Below the pieces are notes generated by a model. It was not told where the DNA came from. It saw nothing but the letters and a program-made list of their open reading frames with translations, and searched no databases. The translations under genes and the position numbers were made by a program. DNA of 64,000 nucleotides, from contig NZ_SLWX01000003.1 in assembly GCF_004340525.1 (NCBI RefSeq), positions 310,001 through 374,000 on the forward strand. Reading direction: 5' to 3'. Shown in pieces: positions 26,821-39,601 of the stretch; within the stretch, counting starts at the first letter, position 1; each line of letters begins with the position of its first letter. This DNA is from Chromatocurvus halotolerans. GTDB lineage: Bacteria; Pseudomonadota; Gammaproteobacteria; Pseudomonadales; Halieaceae.

Positions 26821-29178
26821 TCAGAAGTTGTAGGTCACCTCGGCGCCATACACCTCACCCTTTGCGAGAGGTGCGAAGGTTCCACCGAGCGGCAGCGGTC
26901 CCAGTGCCTGCGGCAGCTGGGTGGCGCCCCCATGCTTGACCGTATCCAGCAGGTTGCGGCCGTAGAGTGAGAACACCCAGTGGTCGTCGTTGCTGTAGAA
27001 GTCGATGCCGGCATCCAGGATGTCCTGCTCGTTGATCAGGCCGCGGTTGTCATCGGTGAAGAAAGTGCTGTCCCGATAGGCATAGCTGACACGCGCAGTG
27101 GCGTAGCCCCAGCTGCCAACGTTCCAGTCATAGTTCAGACCAATGCTGTAGGTCAGCTCCGGTGCGCGGGGCAGGTCCAGGTCCTTGTCCGCCGCGTTGA
27201 TGTCGCCATCGCCATTCAGGTCGAAACGCACGTCATCGTATTCGGCGTTCAGATAGCCGACAGACGCCAGCAGCAGCAGGCTGTCGTTGATGCGGAACGA
27301 GCCGTCAACCTCAAGGCCCCAGAGTGTGGCATCAGCGGTATTGTCAATCACCTGCACTACGGCGGACTCACCGCTGGCGGTGTTTACCTCGCGCTGCATG
27401 TCGTCGACCATGGTGTAGAACATCGCCGCGTTGAGACGGCCCCAGCTTTGCGTGGACTTATAGCCGATCTCGAAGCTGTCCACCTGCTCTTCATCGAAGG
27501 GTCCAGGGGTGGCTACCGGGCTGGTGTTGCGCAGGTTATAGCCCCCGGAACGGAAGCCGCGGCTCCAGTGGCCGTAAACGCGCGATGCGTCGGTCAGCAC
27601 GTAGCTGAGCCCCAGCTTGGGTGACCACGTCGTCCAGCTGTCGTCGTCGTTGAAGTCCAGCGGGCAGTCACCTCGAGTCACGATGTTGCAGCGTGAGTCC
27701 ATTCCCGATATCGGGTTGGCGTAGTTAAGCGTGCCGCTACCGAGTGTGCCGGGAATATTCAGCACGTTGGTATTCAACGCCAGCGTTGCAATTTCTGCGG
27801 ACTTCTTCTCCTCGGTAACACGCAGCCCCGCCGTGAGTGTCAGCCTGTCGCTGAGATCGTAGTCGACAGCGGCAAACAAGCCGAGGGTTTCAACCTGGTA
27901 GTTGCCGCCGCCGTCCTGCTGCTGGAAAGGCACGTCCGGACCCAGTGCGCCGCCGGTCAACTGTGCGGTAAGCGCGCCAAGCAGATTGCGGCGCTCGTGA
28001 TAAGCGACGTCGTTGTCGAACCAGTACGCACCGGTGGTGACATTGGCATTGCCGAAACGGCCGTTATAGCGGAGCTCCATGCTGTGCTGCGTCGCATCCA
28101 GCCAGGAATCGGAATGAAATGCGGCGAATGGCTGGCCGTCGATATCGCTATCTGCAACCGCCTGTGAGTCACGATACCCGTAGATGAAGGTGATGTTGCC
28201 GTCACCCAGCGCAACGCCCTGATCATACTGCAGGGTGAGGAAATTCACTTCGAGATCCTGTGAGCCCATATTGTCATTGGACACACCGAAACTGTTGCGA
28301 TCAAAAAAGGTGCTGCTGGCAGGCGGCGTCGCACCCTCGTTGCGCTCCCGACCATTGAAGTGCGACTGAGCAACCGGTCCGTCACCGGAAATGTCCGTGT
28401 ACTCGTAGCGCACCACCAGTTCGCTGAGGTCGGTGGGGTTCCACACCATCGTCGGGCGAATCATGGTCTGCTTGACCGCGCCGTAATCTTCCCCGTTGAA
28501 CTGGTTCTCGAAATAGCCCTCGTCCTCGTTGTAATACGCGGTGAGCTTCAGACCCAGGTTGTCAGTTACCGGGCCGCCCACGGTTCCCATCGCGTAGTAG
28601 TTCATGCCGCCTTCGCCACCGCCATCGGTCGCTACGCGCATCGTTCCCTCGAGTTCTTCACCCGGCTTTTTCGTGTTCATGAGGATAGCGCCACCGGTCA
28701 CGTTGCGACCGAACAGGATACCCTGCGGGCCTCGCAGTACCTCAATGCTCTCGAGGTCGAACACATCGAAAATAATGCCGTTGTTCACGCCGAGATAGAC
28801 GCCGTTGACAAAGACACCGACGGTGGGATCAATCGACGGAATGGAGCTGTTGATGCCGAGGCCGCGAATGGAGAAATTCTGGGTGCCACGGGTGGTTCCA
28901 ACGTCATCCAGCGCTACGTTCGGCATGCCGACCGAAAGGCTGGTGAGATCGCGGACCTTGAGGGCCTGAATCTGGTCGCTGTTGAAGGCGGCGATGGACA
29001 TCGGGACTTCCTGGGAGCCCTCTTCGCGCTTACGCGCGGTGACGACAACCTCTTCCAGCAGCGATGCTGAGCCGCCGCGCCGGGCGGGCTCCTGAGCCGC
29101 TGCAGATGTCGTGAAGACACCGCTTGCCACGGCAACGGCGAGAACAAGCGGAGGCAGTGTAGGCTTTGTCGAATTCAT
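26821..29178 (-). CDS. TonB-dependent outer-membrane receptor 2
   Basis: A 785-aa receptor from the ATG at 29178, which follows AAGGA at good spacing (an ATG 15 bp further up is possible). Signal peptide LVLAVAVASGVFTTSAAA, TonB-box-like EEVVVTARKREEG, plug motifs FSIRGLGINSSIPSIDPTVG and EVLRGPQGILFGRNVTGGA, barrel ending VTYNF. A loop near residue 655 contains DLNGDGDINAADKD, an EF-hand/dockerin-like calcium loop. It is closely related to receptor 3, with long identical stretches in the plug and the C-terminal YGRNLL..VKHGG. Its ligand is unknown. A terminator follows. Confidence 0.93.
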   Translation of the reverse strand: MNSTKPTLPPLVLAVAVASGVFTTSAAAQEPARRGGSASLLEEVVVTARKREEGSQEVPMSIAAFNSDQIQALKVRDLTSLSVGMPNVALDDVGTTRGTQNFSIRGLGINSSIPSIDPTVGVFVNGVYLGVNNGIIFDVFDLESIEVLRGPQGILFGRNVTGGAILMNTKKPGEELEGTMRVATDGGGEGGMNYYAMGTVGGPVTDNLGLKLTAYYNEDEGYFENQFNGEDYGAVKQTMIRPTMVWNPTDLSELVVRYEYTDISGDGPVAQSHFNGRERNEGATPPASSTFFDRNSFGVSNDNMGSQDLEVNFLTLQYDQGVALGDGNITFIYGYRDSQAVADSDIDGQPFAAFHSDSWLDATQHSMELRYNGRFGNANVTTGAYWFDNDVAYHERRNLLGALTAQLTGGALGPDVPFQQQDGGGNYQVETLGLFAAVDYDLSDRLTLTAGLRVTEEKKSAEIATLALNTNVLNIPGTLGSGTLNYANPISGMDSRCNIVTRGDCPLDFNDDDSWTTWSPKLGLSYVLTDASRVYGHWSRGFRSGGYNLRNTSPVATPGPFDEEQVDSFEIGYKSTQSWGRLNAAMFYTMVDDMQREVNTASGESAVVQVIDNTADATLWGLEVDGSFRINDSLLLLASVGYLNAEYDDVRFDLNGDGDINAADKDLDLPRAPELTYSIGLNYDWNVGSWGYATARVSYAYRDSTFFTDDNRGLINEQDILDAGIDFYSNDDHWVFSLYGRNLLDTVKHGGATQLPQALGPLPLGGTFAPLAKGEVYGAEVTYNF

Positions 29179-29532
29179 AATGATCCTTTTCATGCTTAGT
29201 TAGGCTTATAGGTCTGTCCGTTGTCGCGGGTGGTAAACGGATGCGGCCTGCGGGGCACAACGTCACGTTACGACAAGACACAGCATACTGTGAGTGTTGC
29301 CGCCGAACACATTGAATACAATGGCTGATAGCGTGAATTTTTTTACCTTTCGATGCCCTCTGGCGCTGATCGAAAACGTGCTACGCGGCGTAGGCACTTT
29401 CAGGTGGCATTATGTCATTCCAAACGGTTATACCGAATCGATTTACTTAGATCGTGTTAGTACTAAAATGGCAGTTCTTTGATTGCCAGCAGACGGCCAG
29501 CGACATCGCTCGGCCAGGGAGGTTTCCGGCAA
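29179..29532. other. Intergenic region between divergent TonB receptor 2 and fpr
   Basis: About 350 bp, more AT-rich than the genes, expected to hold both promoters. It includes the near-palindrome GTGCTACGCGGCGTAGGCAC (29378-29397) and a perfect TTAGTACTAA (29457-29466) about 70 bp before fpr. A 62-codon frame (29294-29482) is present but shows no protein-like features. No confident promoter boxes. Confidence 0.5.
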
Positions 29533-30306
29533 ATGGCCGCAGTACAGACCGCGCAGGTGACCTGGGTTCACCACTGGAATGATCGTTTGTTCAGCTTTGC
29601 CACCGAGCGTGAGCCCGGCTTTCGCTTTGAGAACGGCCATTTCACGATGGTTGGCCTCAAGGTTGACGACAAGCCTGTGCTGCGGGCCTACAGCATCGCC
29701 AGCGCGAATTACGAGGACCATCTGGAATTTCTCAGCATCAAGGTGGACGATGGCGCCCTGACGTCCCGTCTGCAGCATATCCAGGTGGGTGATGAGGTTC
29801 TGCTGGGCCGCAAGCCCGTCGGCTCGCTGGTGCTGACCGACCTGCATCCCGGGCGTTCCCTTTTCCTTTTTGCCACAGGCACAGGTCTGGCGCCCTTCCT
29901 GTCGATCATTCGCGATCCAGACGCCTACGAGCGGTTCGAAAACGTGGTGCTGGTTCACGGGGTGCGGCGTGTAACCGACCTTGCCTACCTGGATTATCTG
30001 CGCAACGAGCTGCCGCAGCATGAGTATCTCGGCGACTGTATACAGAAGCAGTTTCTGTACTATCCCACTGTCACCCGTGAGGCCTTCGAGAACCGGGGCC
30101 GGATCACCGATCTCGTGGCGTCGGGAAAACTGTGCGATGACCTCGGGCTCCCGCCTCTCGATCCCTCCCGCGACCGCGCCATGATCTGTGGCAGCATGGA
30201 CATGCTGAAAGACCTGTCTGCAATTCTGGATGAGCGCGGGTTTGTGGTCTCTCCCAACCAGGGAACCGCAGGCGACTACGTGATCGAACGTGCCTTTGTC
30301 GGATAA
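29533..30306 (+). CDS. fpr: Ferredoxin/flavodoxin--NADP+ reductase
   Basis: A 257-aa FAD enzyme that exchanges electrons between NADPH and ferredoxin or flavodoxin. The ATG at 29533 gives MAAVQTAQVTWVHHWND, matching the Pseudomonas Fpr start and length; the longer frame from 29479 lacks homologous content. FAD-binding motif RAYSIASANYEDHLEF and NADP-binding FATGTGLAPFLSIIRDP are present, and CGSMDMLKDL is conserved near the end. It may supply electrons for bacterioferritin iron release via Bfd, encoded 10 kb away. Confidence 0.95.
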   Translation: MAAVQTAQVTWVHHWNDRLFSFATEREPGFRFENGHFTMVGLKVDDKPVLRAYSIASANYEDHLEFLSIKVDDGALTSRLQHIQVGDEVLLGRKPVGSLVLTDLHPGRSLFLFATGTGLAPFLSIIRDPDAYERFENVVLVHGVRRVTDLAYLDYLRNELPQHEYLGDCIQKQFLYYPTVTREAFENRGRITDLVASGKLCDDLGLPPLDPSRDRAMICGSMDMLKDLSAILDERGFVVSPNQGTAGDYVIERAFVG

Positions 30307-30351
30307 TATGCCGGGTAAAAGTCGGATACCATGCCGGCTGAGCGAGGGGCA

Positions 30352-30425
30352 TGGAGCGGGTGATGGGAATCGAACCCACGTCATCAGCTTGGGAAGCTGA
30401 GGTTCTACCATTAAACTACACCCGC
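30352..30425 (-). tRNA. tRNA-Gly(CCC)
   Basis: On the minus strand a complete cloverleaf starts GCGGGTG and ends CACCCGC followed by TCCA (encoded CCA). The anticodon stem TCAGC/GCTGA encloses the loop TTCCCAA, so the anticodon is CCC, reading GGG. The T arm contains GGTTCGATTCC. It reads opposite to the flanking fpr and yqcC-like genes. Confidence 0.96.
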
Positions 30426-30434
30426 GCAGATGGA

Positions 30435-30463
30435 AGATTAGCGCGAAGCCCCTATCAGGTAAA
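30435..30463 (-). promoter_or_regulatory. Predicted promoter of tRNA-Gly
   Basis: Minus strand: TTTACC (30463-30458), 17-bp spacer, TAATCT (30440-30435), ending about 10 bp before the tRNA 5' end. Confidence 0.55.
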
Positions 30464-30592
30464 GCCAGCCCGCAGCCACCTGAAACCAACAGCACGTTGA
30501 GTCGACCCGGAAACGTCCCAGCAGCGTGCTGACCCCGAACAGTGTCTCAATAGCTGGCCCGACGACAGGACGCCGGTGCAGGAATGTTACCC

Positions 30593-30946
30593 ATGTCGAA
30601 AGAGCAGAATCTTTACATCGAAGTTGCAGAAGTGCTGATTGACGTGGAGTCTGAGCTCCGCACGCAGGCGCTGTGGCGCGCGTCCGAACCCGACGCAGAA
30701 GCGCTGGCCTCCACCCAGCCTTTCTGTTTCGACACACTCAGTCTGCCGGAGTGGCTGCAGTTCGTTTTCCTTCCCCGTATGTACGGCATGATGAAAAGCG
30801 GGGAGCGGCTGCCTGAGGCCTGTGGCATAGCGCCGATGGCGGAGGAGTATTTCCGCGGCACGGCGCTGGTGCATGGCAGTCTCATTCCGGCACTGCGCCG
30901 GCTCGATCGCCTGCTGTGCGGCGATGAGGGACCCCGCGCCGGGTAG
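30593..30946 (+). CDS. YqcC-like (DUF446) protein
   Basis: A 117-aa acidic protein from ATG 30593, about 8 bp after GCAGGA. The sequence LPEWLQFVFLPRMYGMMKSGERLP and CGIAPMAEEYF matches the YqcC family, which in many bacteria is encoded beside the tRNA-pseudouridine synthase TruC; truC is not seen here. Function is unknown. It is convergent with TonB receptor 3. Confidence 0.85.
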   Translation: MSKEQNLYIEVAEVLIDVESELRTQALWRASEPDAEALASTQPFCFDTLSLPEWLQFVFLPRMYGMMKSGERLPEACGIAPMAEEYFRGTALVHGSLIPALRRLDRLLCGDEGPRAG

Positions 30947-30961
30947 CGTCACGCATGCCCA

Positions 30962-33238
30962 CTAGGGCGCAAGCCGCCAGGTCAGTTCGACACCGATCAC
31001 CCGGCCCTTGGCCAGGGGAGAGAAGGTGCCACCGAGAGGCTGGCCGATGAACACCTCGGGCAGCTGCGAATCTCCCCCGTGCTTCACGCTGTTCAGGAGG
31101 TTGCGACCGTAGGCGGCGATCTGCCAGTGACCGTCTGCGCTGATGTAGTCGATACCGGCATCTACCACATCCTGCGCAAGAATGAATCCGGCGTTGTTGT
31201 CGGTATAGGCGACCCGGTCGCGGTAGCTGTAGGACAAACGGACACCGATTTCAGCGCCATTGCGCAGAGCACTGCGATAGTCACCGCTCAGGCTTCCGGT
31301 CCATTCCGGCGCCCGCGGCAGTTCCAGCGCTCGGTCCAGCGCGTCGACCTGCCCATCGCCGTTAAGATCAAAGCTGACCTTGTCATAGCCTGCATCCAGG
31401 TAGCCCAGGGATGCCTGCAGCTGCAGCCCATCCGTTACCTGAAGCTGCCCGTCCAGCTCCAGCCCGGCAATGTCGGCGACCGCCGTATTGCGTATCAACT
31501 GCAGAATACCGGCCGATTCACTGGGCAGATTGACTTCCCGCTGCATGTCATCGACGCGGGTGTAGAACATGGCGGCATTGAGGCGCCAACGCTCACCGAC
31601 ACGCTTGTAGCCCAGTTCCACGCTGTCGACCTGTTCTTCACCGAAGGGACCGGGAGGTTCGGCCGAGTTCGAGTTGCGCAGGTTGTAGCCTCCGGAGCGG
31701 AAGCTGCGTGTCCAGCTGGTGTAAACATGGGTGTTCGGGTGGGGTCGCCAGGAAAGTCCAAGCCGCGGCGCCAGTGTGTCGAACTGCGCTTGATCGATGA
31801 AATCGAGGGGGCAGTCGTTGTCGAGCACGATATTGCAGGGCGTGCTGTTGAGGTTGAAAGACGCGACTTGAACGCTTTTTTCCTCGCTTGACCAGCGCAA
31901 TCCGGCGTTGACTGCCCAGTGTGTGTTCAGCGCGTAATCGGTTGCTGCAAAGACACCGAAGGTCTCGGTATTCTGGTGGCCGCCACCGTCCTGGGTGGCA
32001 AGCGCGCCACCATCGTCGCTGAGCTCCCCAAGGAACAGCCGCCGATCGTGATAGGAGAGCTCCCCCTTGAACTGGTACAGCCCCGCGGTGACGTCTGCGC
32101 GGTCGGCAAAGCGCCCGCTATAGCGAAGTTCGTTGCTCCACTGCATCGCGTCCACCCAGCCGGGTGAATGGAACAGAAACACCGGCTGTCCGTCGATATC
32201 GCTCATGCCCACGGATTCGGACTGCTGCCAGCCGAAAATATGGGTAACAGTACCGTCGCCGAGGGCGACGTTGCGATCCGTCTGCAGTGTCACCAGATCG
32301 GTGGAGACGTCCTGGTATCCCCTTTCATCGATGGAAAAATGCAGGCTGTCGCGCGGGTTGTTGACGGGGGTTCCCGGAAGCCCCGATCCATTGGTATGGG
32401 ACTGCGTTGCGGGACCATCACCCTCGATGTCCGTGTTCTGGTAGAACAGGGTGACAGACGTGTCGGCGTCTGGCGTCCACGCCAGGGTGCCGCGCAGCAT
32501 GCGCTGGGTGATGGCACCGAAGTCCTCGCCGTCGAAGTCGTTGCTGAAATAGCCTTCATCATCGTTGTAATACGCGGAAAAACGCCCGCTCAGGGTGTCA
32601 GTGATCGGACCGCTGACGCCTGCCATGAGGTAGCGGTTCAGACCGCCGTCGCCACCGCCTTCCAGCGCGCTGCGGATATCAACTTCCAGCGCGTCACCGG
32701 GCCTGCGCGTCTGCAGCAGAAGGGCACCGCCGGTGACGTTGCGGCCGAACAGTACGCCCTGGGGGCCGCGCAGGACTTCGACACTGGCGAGGTCGAACAC
32801 GTCGAAGATCATGTCGTTGTTCACGGCCAGGTAGACGCCATTGACGAACAGGCCCACGGTCGGATCAATGGAGGGAATGGAGCTGTTGATGCCAAGGCCG
32901 CGGATGGAAAAGTTTGCCGTGCCGCGGCGGGTCCCAACGTCATCCAGGGCCACGTTCGGCAGGCCCGCGGTGAACTGGGTGAGGTCCCGAATGCGCAGGG
33001 ATTCTATCTGCGCGCCACTGAAGGCGGTGATGGCTATCGGCGCATCAATCGGCGCCTCACGGCGCTTGCGCGCAGTGACGACAATTTCCTGCAGCATTGA
33101 CGGCGCCGGGGAAGCTACGACCGGACTTGCCGATAATATCGTCAACGCCATGAGACTCGATGCCACGGACGCGTTTCTGAAGCGCGGCAGGCGCGAAGCG
33201 GCGTCGGCGAGCCCGCCATTTCTGGAATAGTGCTGCAT
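30962..33238 (-). CDS. TonB-dependent outer-membrane receptor 3, paralog of receptor 2
   Basis: A 758-aa receptor. A long N-terminal signal region (MALTILSASPVVAS) precedes the TonB-box-like MLQEIVVTARKRREAP. The plug shares FSIRGLGINSSIPSIDPTVG, FDVFDL and the RNVTGGA block with receptor 2. It too has a calcium-loop-like DLNGDGQVDALD near 31331-31370. Unlike the other two it ends ELTWRLAP and lacks the terminal aromatic residue normally recognised by the barrel-assembly machinery. Receptors 2 and 3 flank fpr, tRNA-Gly and yqcC, suggesting duplication. The ligand is unknown. Confidence 0.92.
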   Translation of the reverse strand: MQHYSRNGGLADAASRLPRFRNASVASSLMALTILSASPVVASPAPSMLQEIVVTARKRREAPIDAPIAITAFSGAQIESLRIRDLTQFTAGLPNVALDDVGTRRGTANFSIRGLGINSSIPSIDPTVGLFVNGVYLAVNNDMIFDVFDLASVEVLRGPQGVLFGRNVTGGALLLQTRRPGDALEVDIRSALEGGGDGGLNRYLMAGVSGPITDTLSGRFSAYYNDDEGYFSNDFDGEDFGAITQRMLRGTLAWTPDADTSVTLFYQNTDIEGDGPATQSHTNGSGLPGTPVNNPRDSLHFSIDERGYQDVSTDLVTLQTDRNVALGDGTVTHIFGWQQSESVGMSDIDGQPVFLFHSPGWVDAMQWSNELRYSGRFADRADVTAGLYQFKGELSYHDRRLFLGELSDDGGALATQDGGGHQNTETFGVFAATDYALNTHWAVNAGLRWSSEEKSVQVASFNLNSTPCNIVLDNDCPLDFIDQAQFDTLAPRLGLSWRPHPNTHVYTSWTRSFRSGGYNLRNSNSAEPPGPFGEEQVDSVELGYKRVGERWRLNAAMFYTRVDDMQREVNLPSESAGILQLIRNTAVADIAGLELDGQLQVTDGLQLQASLGYLDAGYDKVSFDLNGDGQVDALDRALELPRAPEWTGSLSGDYRSALRNGAEIGVRLSYSYRDRVAYTDNNAGFILAQDVVDAGIDYISADGHWQIAAYGRNLLNSVKHGGDSQLPEVFIGQPLGGTFSPLAKGRVIGVELTWRLAP

Positions 33239-33325
33239 CGGTTTACGCCCCGTCCCTGGATTGCCGAGGAAGGCACCACGTGCTGTGGCGCCGGCGGGGC
33301 GTATTAAGTCAGTAGCCGCCAGCAG

Positions 33326-33358
33326 CTGTCAACCATAAATGCCGCCAACGGTTGACAG
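33326..33358. promoter_or_regulatory. Inverted repeat between receptor 3 and fadA
   Basis: CTGTCAACC (33326-33334) and GGTTGACAG (33350-33358) are exact reverse complements 15 bp apart. The site is 18 bp after the fadA stop and 88 bp upstream of receptor 3. It could be an operator for the receptor or a weak end-structure of fadBA; there is no T-run. Confidence 0.45.
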
Positions 33359-33376
33359 GCGTGTCGGGCCTGCAGG

Positions 33377-36723
<3,347 letters not shown>

Positions 36724-36793
36724 GAGCAGGTCCTGTCGCAGGTTCTATGGGTGCCGACCCATGGCATGGTCGACGGAAAGCGGTATGGCGGAC

Positions 36794-36822
36794 AGTGTAG
36801 CGATTTACCTGCCGCCTGTGAA
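36794..36822 (-). promoter_or_regulatory. Predicted sigma-70 promoter of fadBA
   Basis: Minus strand: TTCACA (36822-36817), 17-bp spacer, TACACT (36799-36794). The leader would be about 65 nt. No PsrA/FadR-like GAAAC-N4-GTTTC site is visible. Confidence 0.6.
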
Positions 36823-36887
36823 TTTGTCCCCGCTAGACGGCTGCGGCTGATGCATCGGCCAGGGGATGGGCTGTGTGGTGCAGGGTC

Positions 36888-37811
36888 TCAGGCACCGCGA
36901 TTTGTGAGAAGCAGCGCTTCCATCAGCGCCTTCTGGGCGTGCAGCCGGTTTTCGGCCTCTTCCCAGATCACGCTGTCCGGCGCATCCATCAGATCGGCGC
37001 TGATTTCCTCGCCACGGTGTGCGGGCAGGCAGTGCAGATAGAGTGCGTCGCTGGCGGCATGGCTCATCAGTTCGGCGTTGACCTGATAGGGCGTGAAGCG
37101 CTCGATGCGGGCCGCCTGCTCATCTTCCTGTCCCATGGACGCCCAGACGTCGGTGACCACGAGATCGGCATCGCGAACCGCCTGCACAGGGTCGTGCAGT
37201 AGCTCGACGCGGTCACGGTTGGCCTCGAGGAGCTCCCTGCGCGGCTCGTAACCCGGCGGGCAGGCAATGCGCAGCGAGAAATCGAACTGGCGCGCGGCGT
37301 TGATGTAGGACTGACACATGTTGTTGCCGTCGCCGACCCAGCACACGCTGCGTCCGGCAATGGCGCCGCGGCGTTCTATCCATGTCTGCATGTCGGCCAG
37401 GAGCTGGCAGGGGTGGAAATCGTCGGTGAGAGCATTGATGACCGGCACCGAGGAGTGGGCGGCAAACCGCTCGACGATGTCGTGGCCAAAGGTACGGATC
37501 ATGACGAGGTCGACCATCGACGAGATCACCCGCGCCGAATCCTCAATCGGCTCGCCGCGACCGAGCTGCGTGTCCTGTGGCGAGAGGAACATGGCATTGC
37601 CTCCAAGCTGCGCGATGCCTGCCTCGAAGGAGACCCGCGTACGCGTCGACGACTTGGCGAAAACCATGGCCAGCACGCTGCCCGGGAACCGTCGCTGGTC
37701 AACGCCTTCCCGGCGCTCCCGTTTCATTTCGATGGCGCGCTCAATAATGCGAAGCAGATCCGCCGCAGAGAAATCCAGCAGCGTGAGAAAGTGTTGTCCC
37801 GTCATGCTCAT
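36888..37811 (-). CDS. argF: Ornithine carbamoyltransferase
   Basis: A 307-aa enzyme making citrulline from ornithine and carbamoyl phosphate. The carbamoyl-phosphate motif [13 protein letters not shown] (residues ~50-62) and the ornithine-site [12 protein letters not shown] near 260 are intact. Its ATG overlaps the argD stop by one base (TGATG), so the two arginine genes are translationally coupled. The gene lies near grxD-bfr-bfd as in Pseudomonas. Confidence 0.97.
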   Translation of the reverse strand: MSMTGQHFLTLLDFSAADLLRIIERAIEMKRERREGVDQRRFPGSVLAMVFAKSSTRTRVSFEAGIAQLGGNAMFLSPQDTQLGRGEPIEDSARVISSMVDLVMIRTFGHDIVERFAAHSSVPVINALTDDFHPCQLLADMQTWIERRGAIAGRSVCWVGDGNNMCQSYINAARQFDFSLRIACPPGYEPRRELLEANRDRVELLHDPVQAVRDADLVVTDVWASMGQEDEQAARIERFTPYQVNAELMSHAASDALYLHCLPAHRGEEISADLMDAPDSVIWEEAENRLHAQKALMEALLLTNRGA

Positions 37812-38998
37812 CAGCCTTCCCTGGCAGTGCCCGCCTTATGAAATTCCCGGATCACGCGGCCGACGCCGGCACCCAGCGTGTCTGCCTGTTCATCGCTCAT
37901 GATCAGCGGCGGCAGAAGGCGCACGGTGTTGCCCGCAGTGACGTTCAGCAGTATGTGCGCATCCAGCGCCCGCTGCATGATGTCAGCGCAGGGTCTTGCC
38001 AGCTCGATGCCGAGCATCAGCCCGCGCCCGCGCAGGTCGACAATGGCATCATCGCCCGCTTCGGCGCGCAACGCTGCACGTACGCGTTCGCCAAGATGGG
38101 TGGCTTTCCCGTACAGGCTTTCGCTCTCCAGGGTATCCACCACAGCCTGGGCGGCGGCGCAGGCGAGCGGGTTGCCGCCGTAGGTGGAGCCGTGGTGGCC
38201 GGCCGCAAACACGCCAGCTGCAGTCCCTCGCGCCAGGCAGGCACCGATGGGGACGCCGTTGCCCAGGCCCTTGGCGGTCGTGACCACATCCGGCAGCAGG
38301 TTCAACCCCTGGTAGGCAAAGAAGTGTCCGGTGCGTCCGTTGCCGCTCTGGACCTCGTCAAGCATCAGCAGCCAGCCCTGCTCGCTGCAGAACTGTCGCA
38401 GTGCATGCAGATAGTCGCTGTCCAGGGGCCGGATTCCGCCCTCGCCCTGAATGGGCTCCAGCAGCACGGCGACCACATTCGGGTTATTGCGCGCGATATT
38501 GTGCACCGCCTCCATATCGTTCCGAGGGGCGCGGACGAAGCCGGCAACGAGCGGCTCAAAACCGGCCTGGATGCGGCGATTGCCCGTGGCGCTCAGCGTT
38601 GCCAGCGTGCGGCCGTGGAAAGCGTCCTCAAGCACAATAATTTCCGGCTGTTCAATGTCCCGCTGGTGTCCATAAAGGCGTGCCAGCTTGATCGCCGCCT
38701 CGTTTGCCTCGGCGCCGGAGTTGCAGAAAAACGCGCGCTCCATGCCGGTGACCCGGGTTAGTGTGTCTGCCAGCCGTTCCTGGGCTGCAATATGATAGTA
38801 GTTGGACGTGTGCAGGAGGCGTCCGGCCTGTTCCCGTATGGCTTCCGTCACGGCGGGGTGGGCGTGACCCAGGTTGGTTACCGCGATACCGGACAGGCCA
38901 TCCAGATAGCGTACGTCATGCGTGTCATACAGATACGCTCCCGTGCCGTGACTGAAAGTGACGGGTAGCGGGGCATAGGTAGCCATCAGGGCGTTCAT
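37811..38998 (-). CDS. argD: Acetylornithine aminotransferase
   Basis: A 395-aa PLP-dependent class III aminotransferase. [14 protein letters not shown] carries the PLP Lys, with the preceding [17 protein letters not shown] and the N-terminal [18 protein letters not shown]. It converts N-acetylglutamate semialdehyde to N-acetylornithine. Being the first gene of an operon with argF favours the arginine-biosynthetic role over catabolic relatives. A good promoter lies at 39084-39112. Confidence 0.93.
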   Translation of the reverse strand: MNALMATYAPLPVTFSHGTGAYLYDTHDVRYLDGLSGIAVTNLGHAHPAVTEAIREQAGRLLHTSNYYHIAAQERLADTLTRVTGMERAFFCNSGAEANEAAIKLARLYGHQRDIEQPEIIVLEDAFHGRTLATLSATGNRRIQAGFEPLVAGFVRAPRNDMEAVHNIARNNPNVVAVLLEPIQGEGGIRPLDSDYLHALRQFCSEQGWLLMLDEVQSGNGRTGHFFAYQGLNLLPDVVTTAKGLGNGVPIGACLARGTAAGVFAAGHHGSTYGGNPLACAAAQAVVDTLESESLYGKATHLGERVRAALRAEAGDDAIVDLRGRGLMLGIELARPCADIMQRALDAHILLNVTAGNTVRLLPPLIMSDEQADTLGAGVGRVIREFHKAGTAREG

Positions 38999-39083
38999 AC
39001 GGCTTGCTCTTCTCCGGGTGGGCGGGGTGTTTTACCCTGCGCAAAACTGAAGACGGCAGCGCGATGGCTGCCGTAAGACATTG

Positions 39084-39112
39084 AATATAGCGGCAACCGC
39101 CCGCATTGACAA
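39084..39112 (-). promoter_or_regulatory. Predicted sigma-70 promoter of argD-argF
   Basis: Minus strand: TTGTCA (39112-39107), 17-bp spacer, TATATT (39089-39084), about 85 bp upstream of argD. I see no clear ArgR box. Confidence 0.65.
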
Positions 39113-39259
39113 TCATGTGGCAGGCAGCGGCAGCACCGCCTGCCGTTATCGCACGGAAACCCACGCGACATTCGGGGAATAACCGACTAAAATGGTCGGC
39201 GATAAGCGTCAATGCGCTATGGCGCGTCGATTCATGAGCAACGAGAATGAGGATCAACA

Positions 39260-39589
39260 ATGGATATCATGGACCAGATCAAGGAGCAGGTTGAAGGCAA
39301 CACTATCCTGCTTTACATGAAAGGCTCGCCGAACCAGCCCCAGTGTGGCTTCTCCGCACGCACGGTTCAGGCATTGATGGCCTGCGGTGAGAAATTTGCC
39401 TATGTCGATGTACTGGCAAACCAGGATATCCGCAGTAATCTGCCCAAATACGGCAACTGGCCGACCTTTCCCCAGCTGTGGGTGAAGGGCGAGCTGATTG
39501 GCGGGTGTGATATCGTCGCGGAAATGCACGACAGTGGTGAACTGGAAACACTGATCAAGGAAGCGGCGGCTTCTCAGGAAGTTTCCTGA
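39260..39589 (+). CDS. grxD: Monothiol glutaredoxin Grx4
   Basis: A 109-aa protein with the monothiol CGFS active site in NQPQCGFSARTVQ (Cys near residue 30) and the glutathione-binding WPTFPQLWVKGELIGGCDI. Grx4-type proteins bind a [2Fe-2S] cluster, often with BolA, and take part in iron-sulfur delivery and iron sensing. Its neighbours are bacterioferritin and Bfd, consistent with an iron-handling cluster. A long hairpin follows the stop. Confidence 0.96.
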   Translation: MDIMDQIKEQVEGNTILLYMKGSPNQPQCGFSARTVQALMACGEKFAYVDVLANQDIRSNLPKYGNWPTFPQLWVKGELIGGCDIVAEMHDSGELETLIKEAAASQEVS

Positions 39590-39601
39590 CGGGGTGACGC
39601 T

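Noticed and set aside
29294-29482. 62-codon frame between receptor 2 and fpr
   Set aside because: No recognisable domain or ribosome binding site; looks like promoter DNA.
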